DNA of 6,357 nt from the NCBI GenBank assembly GCA_027295365.1, contig JAPULD010000261.1:1-6357 (forward strand), in the 5' to 3' direction. The stretch is from Planctomycetota bacterium. Lineage in GTDB: Bacteria > Planctomycetota > Phycisphaerae > Phycisphaerales > SM1A02. Positions 5,471 to 6,357 of the stretch are shown in pieces. A program made the position numbers and the translations under genes. Numbering within the stretch: the stretch's first letter is position 1; every line of letters begins with the position of its first letter. Under the pieces are notes generated by a model. That model searched no databases and was not told the origin of the DNA. It saw nothing but the letters and a program-made list of their open reading frames with translations.

Positions 5471-6357
5471 TCAATTGTCTTTGTCTGCATCCGACTCGTG
5501 TTCGGTCTCATCATCCTTCAGTGCAGTTTCAAAACGGGCGAGTGCCGCTTCGTACTCGTCGCGGCCGGGGGCTTCAGGGGGCAGCAGTGACAGTGCCTTC
5601 TTCTCAGTTTCGATCGCTGCCGCCGTGTTACCGCTCATGAACTGAGCCAGGGCGAGGGTGTCGAGGATGGCGGGATCGTCACCGCGGACCTTGTCCACGG
5701 CTCGCTGAGCCAGCGGTAACGCCCGGGCGGGGTCTCGCAGTTCCGCGTGCTCGTTGGTCAGCAGATCCCAGGCCGCTGCGTTGAGCACTTGCGCCGAGGC
5801 GCCCGGGTCCTCGACCTGCGCGAGTTGAAACTCCTGAAGCTCACGCCAGAGCGGGAGCGCATCGTCAAACTGTTCCAGCCCGTCATAGGCCCGGGCCAAG
5901 CCCCACAGCGCGGTCCGCGTCCACGGATCATCCAACCCGAGCACACGCCGCTTGATCGGCAGACTCCTCTCGAACATGGCCCGTGCATCGTCAAAACGAT
6001 TCATCGACAGATACAGGTATCCCAGGTTTGTGATCGACCCCAGCGTGTCCCGATGCTCGTCGCCCATGACGCGTTTCCGGATCTCCATCGTCTCGATGTA
6101 CAGCGGCTCAGCCTCGTCGTAGCGGCCCAGATTCATGTACAGGTACGCGAGATCGTTCATGATGCTGAGCGTGTCCCGATGCTCGTCACCCAAGTTGCGC
6201 TTTTCAGTTTCCAGAGACTTGACGAACAGCGGCTCCGCCTCATCGTAGCGGCCTTGGTCCACGTACAGGAGCGCGAGGTTGAACATGGACACGAGCGTAT
6301 TCGGATGCTCGTCGCCGAGGGCCCGCTTCCGAGTTTCCAGCGTCTTGACAATCAGCG
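5471..6357 (-). CDS. Kinesin-light-chain-type TPR-repeat protein (5' end beyond window)
   Basis: The frame is open to the right edge, so the 294 visible residues are the C-terminal part of a longer protein. A GTG at 6292 is in frame but lies inside a repeat, so it is not the real start. The visible part has 42-residue tetratricopeptide units marked by GDEHPNTL (14-21), GDEHRDTL (56-63), GDEHRDTL (98-105) and a more divergent GLDDPWTRTAL (140-150), each followed by 'LaxLYxxxGRYDEAEPLxxxxLE'. A less regular TPR-like section then follows, including 'AILDTLALAQFMSGNTAAAIE', ending in an acidic tail (DDETEHESDADKDN). TPR arrays bind other proteins. In planctomycetes such arrays are often the C-terminal half of Ser/Thr protein kinases, but no kinase domain is visible here. 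It faces the lipoprotein gene convergently. Its stop sits directly next to the orphan TPR tail. Confidence 0.9.
   Translation of the reverse strand, partial: LIVKTLETRKRALGDEHPNTLVSMFNLALLYVDQGRYDEAEPLFVKSLETEKRNLGDEHRDTLSIMNDLAYLYMNLGRYDEAEPLYIETMEIRKRVMGDEHRDTLGSITNLGYLYLSMNRFDDARAMFERSLPIKRRVLGLDDPWTRTALWGLARAYDGLEQFDDALPLWRELQEFQLAQVEDPGASAQVLNAAAWDLLTNEHAELRDPARALPLAQRAVDKVRGDDPAILDTLALAQFMSGNTAAAIETEKKALSLLPPEAPGRDEYEAALARFETALKDDETEHESDADKDN
5917..6357 (-). repeat. 126-bp tandem coding repeats encoding TPR units
   Basis: Equivalent points recur exactly 126 bases apart, for example GAGC/CAGC followed by GTGTCC at 6045 and 6171, and the diverged match at 6297. This corresponds to 42 codons per TPR unit. 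The best-conserved DNA stretch in each unit encodes GDEH.(D/N)TL and is nearly identical between the units at 6045 and 6171. The spacing follows from the protein repeats, but the DNA similarity makes unequal recombination or slippage likely. Confidence 0.75.

Overview
The window looks like a GC-rich bacterial chromosome, most likely from the Planctomycetota and possibly from a Phycisphaerae-like lineage. The evidence is the kinesin-light-chain-type TPR protein with its typical C-terminal wording, a sugar isomerase-like TIM-barrel protein with 'PRELD.SARRDLL' wording, genes without clear Shine-Dalgarno sites, and overlapping gene starts. The taxonomic call is from memory of family members and is moderate confidence only.

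Layout, left to right. (1) Bases 562 to 1, minus strand: a TIM-barrel sugar phosphate isomerase/epimerase-like gene whose 3' end is outside the window. (2) Bases 563-756: a divergent intergenic region with three copies of a short GC-rich repeat. Two of them form a near-perfect 24-bp hairpin. (3) Bases 757-4182, plus strand: a tight four-gene operon made of moaE (molybdopterin synthase large subunit), a four-helix membrane protein (DUF4149-like), nth (endonuclease III) and a secreted M1-family metallopeptidase. Each downstream start overlaps the upstream stop (ATGA, ATGA, TGATG), so translational coupling is likely. (4) Bases 4251-5189, plus strand: a clearly AT-richer gene for a predicted lipoprotein with a PD40-like beta-propeller, flanked by AT-rich non-coding DNA and probably acquired by transfer. 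(5) Bases 5386-6357, minus strand: the 3' part of a TPR-repeat protein entering from the right edge, followed by an orphan C-terminal coding scrap of a second TPR protein.

Functionally the operon combines unrelated housekeeping tasks: molybdenum cofactor synthesis, a membrane protein of unknown role, base-excision DNA repair and extracytoplasmic peptide hydrolysis. No obvious defence, CRISPR, phage or secondary-metabolite system is visible. The points most worth a second look are the hairpin-forming repeat cluster, the unusual spacing of the Fe-S cysteines in the endonuclease III, the AT-rich lipoprotein island, and the out-of-frame TPR tail that suggests recombination between paralogues.
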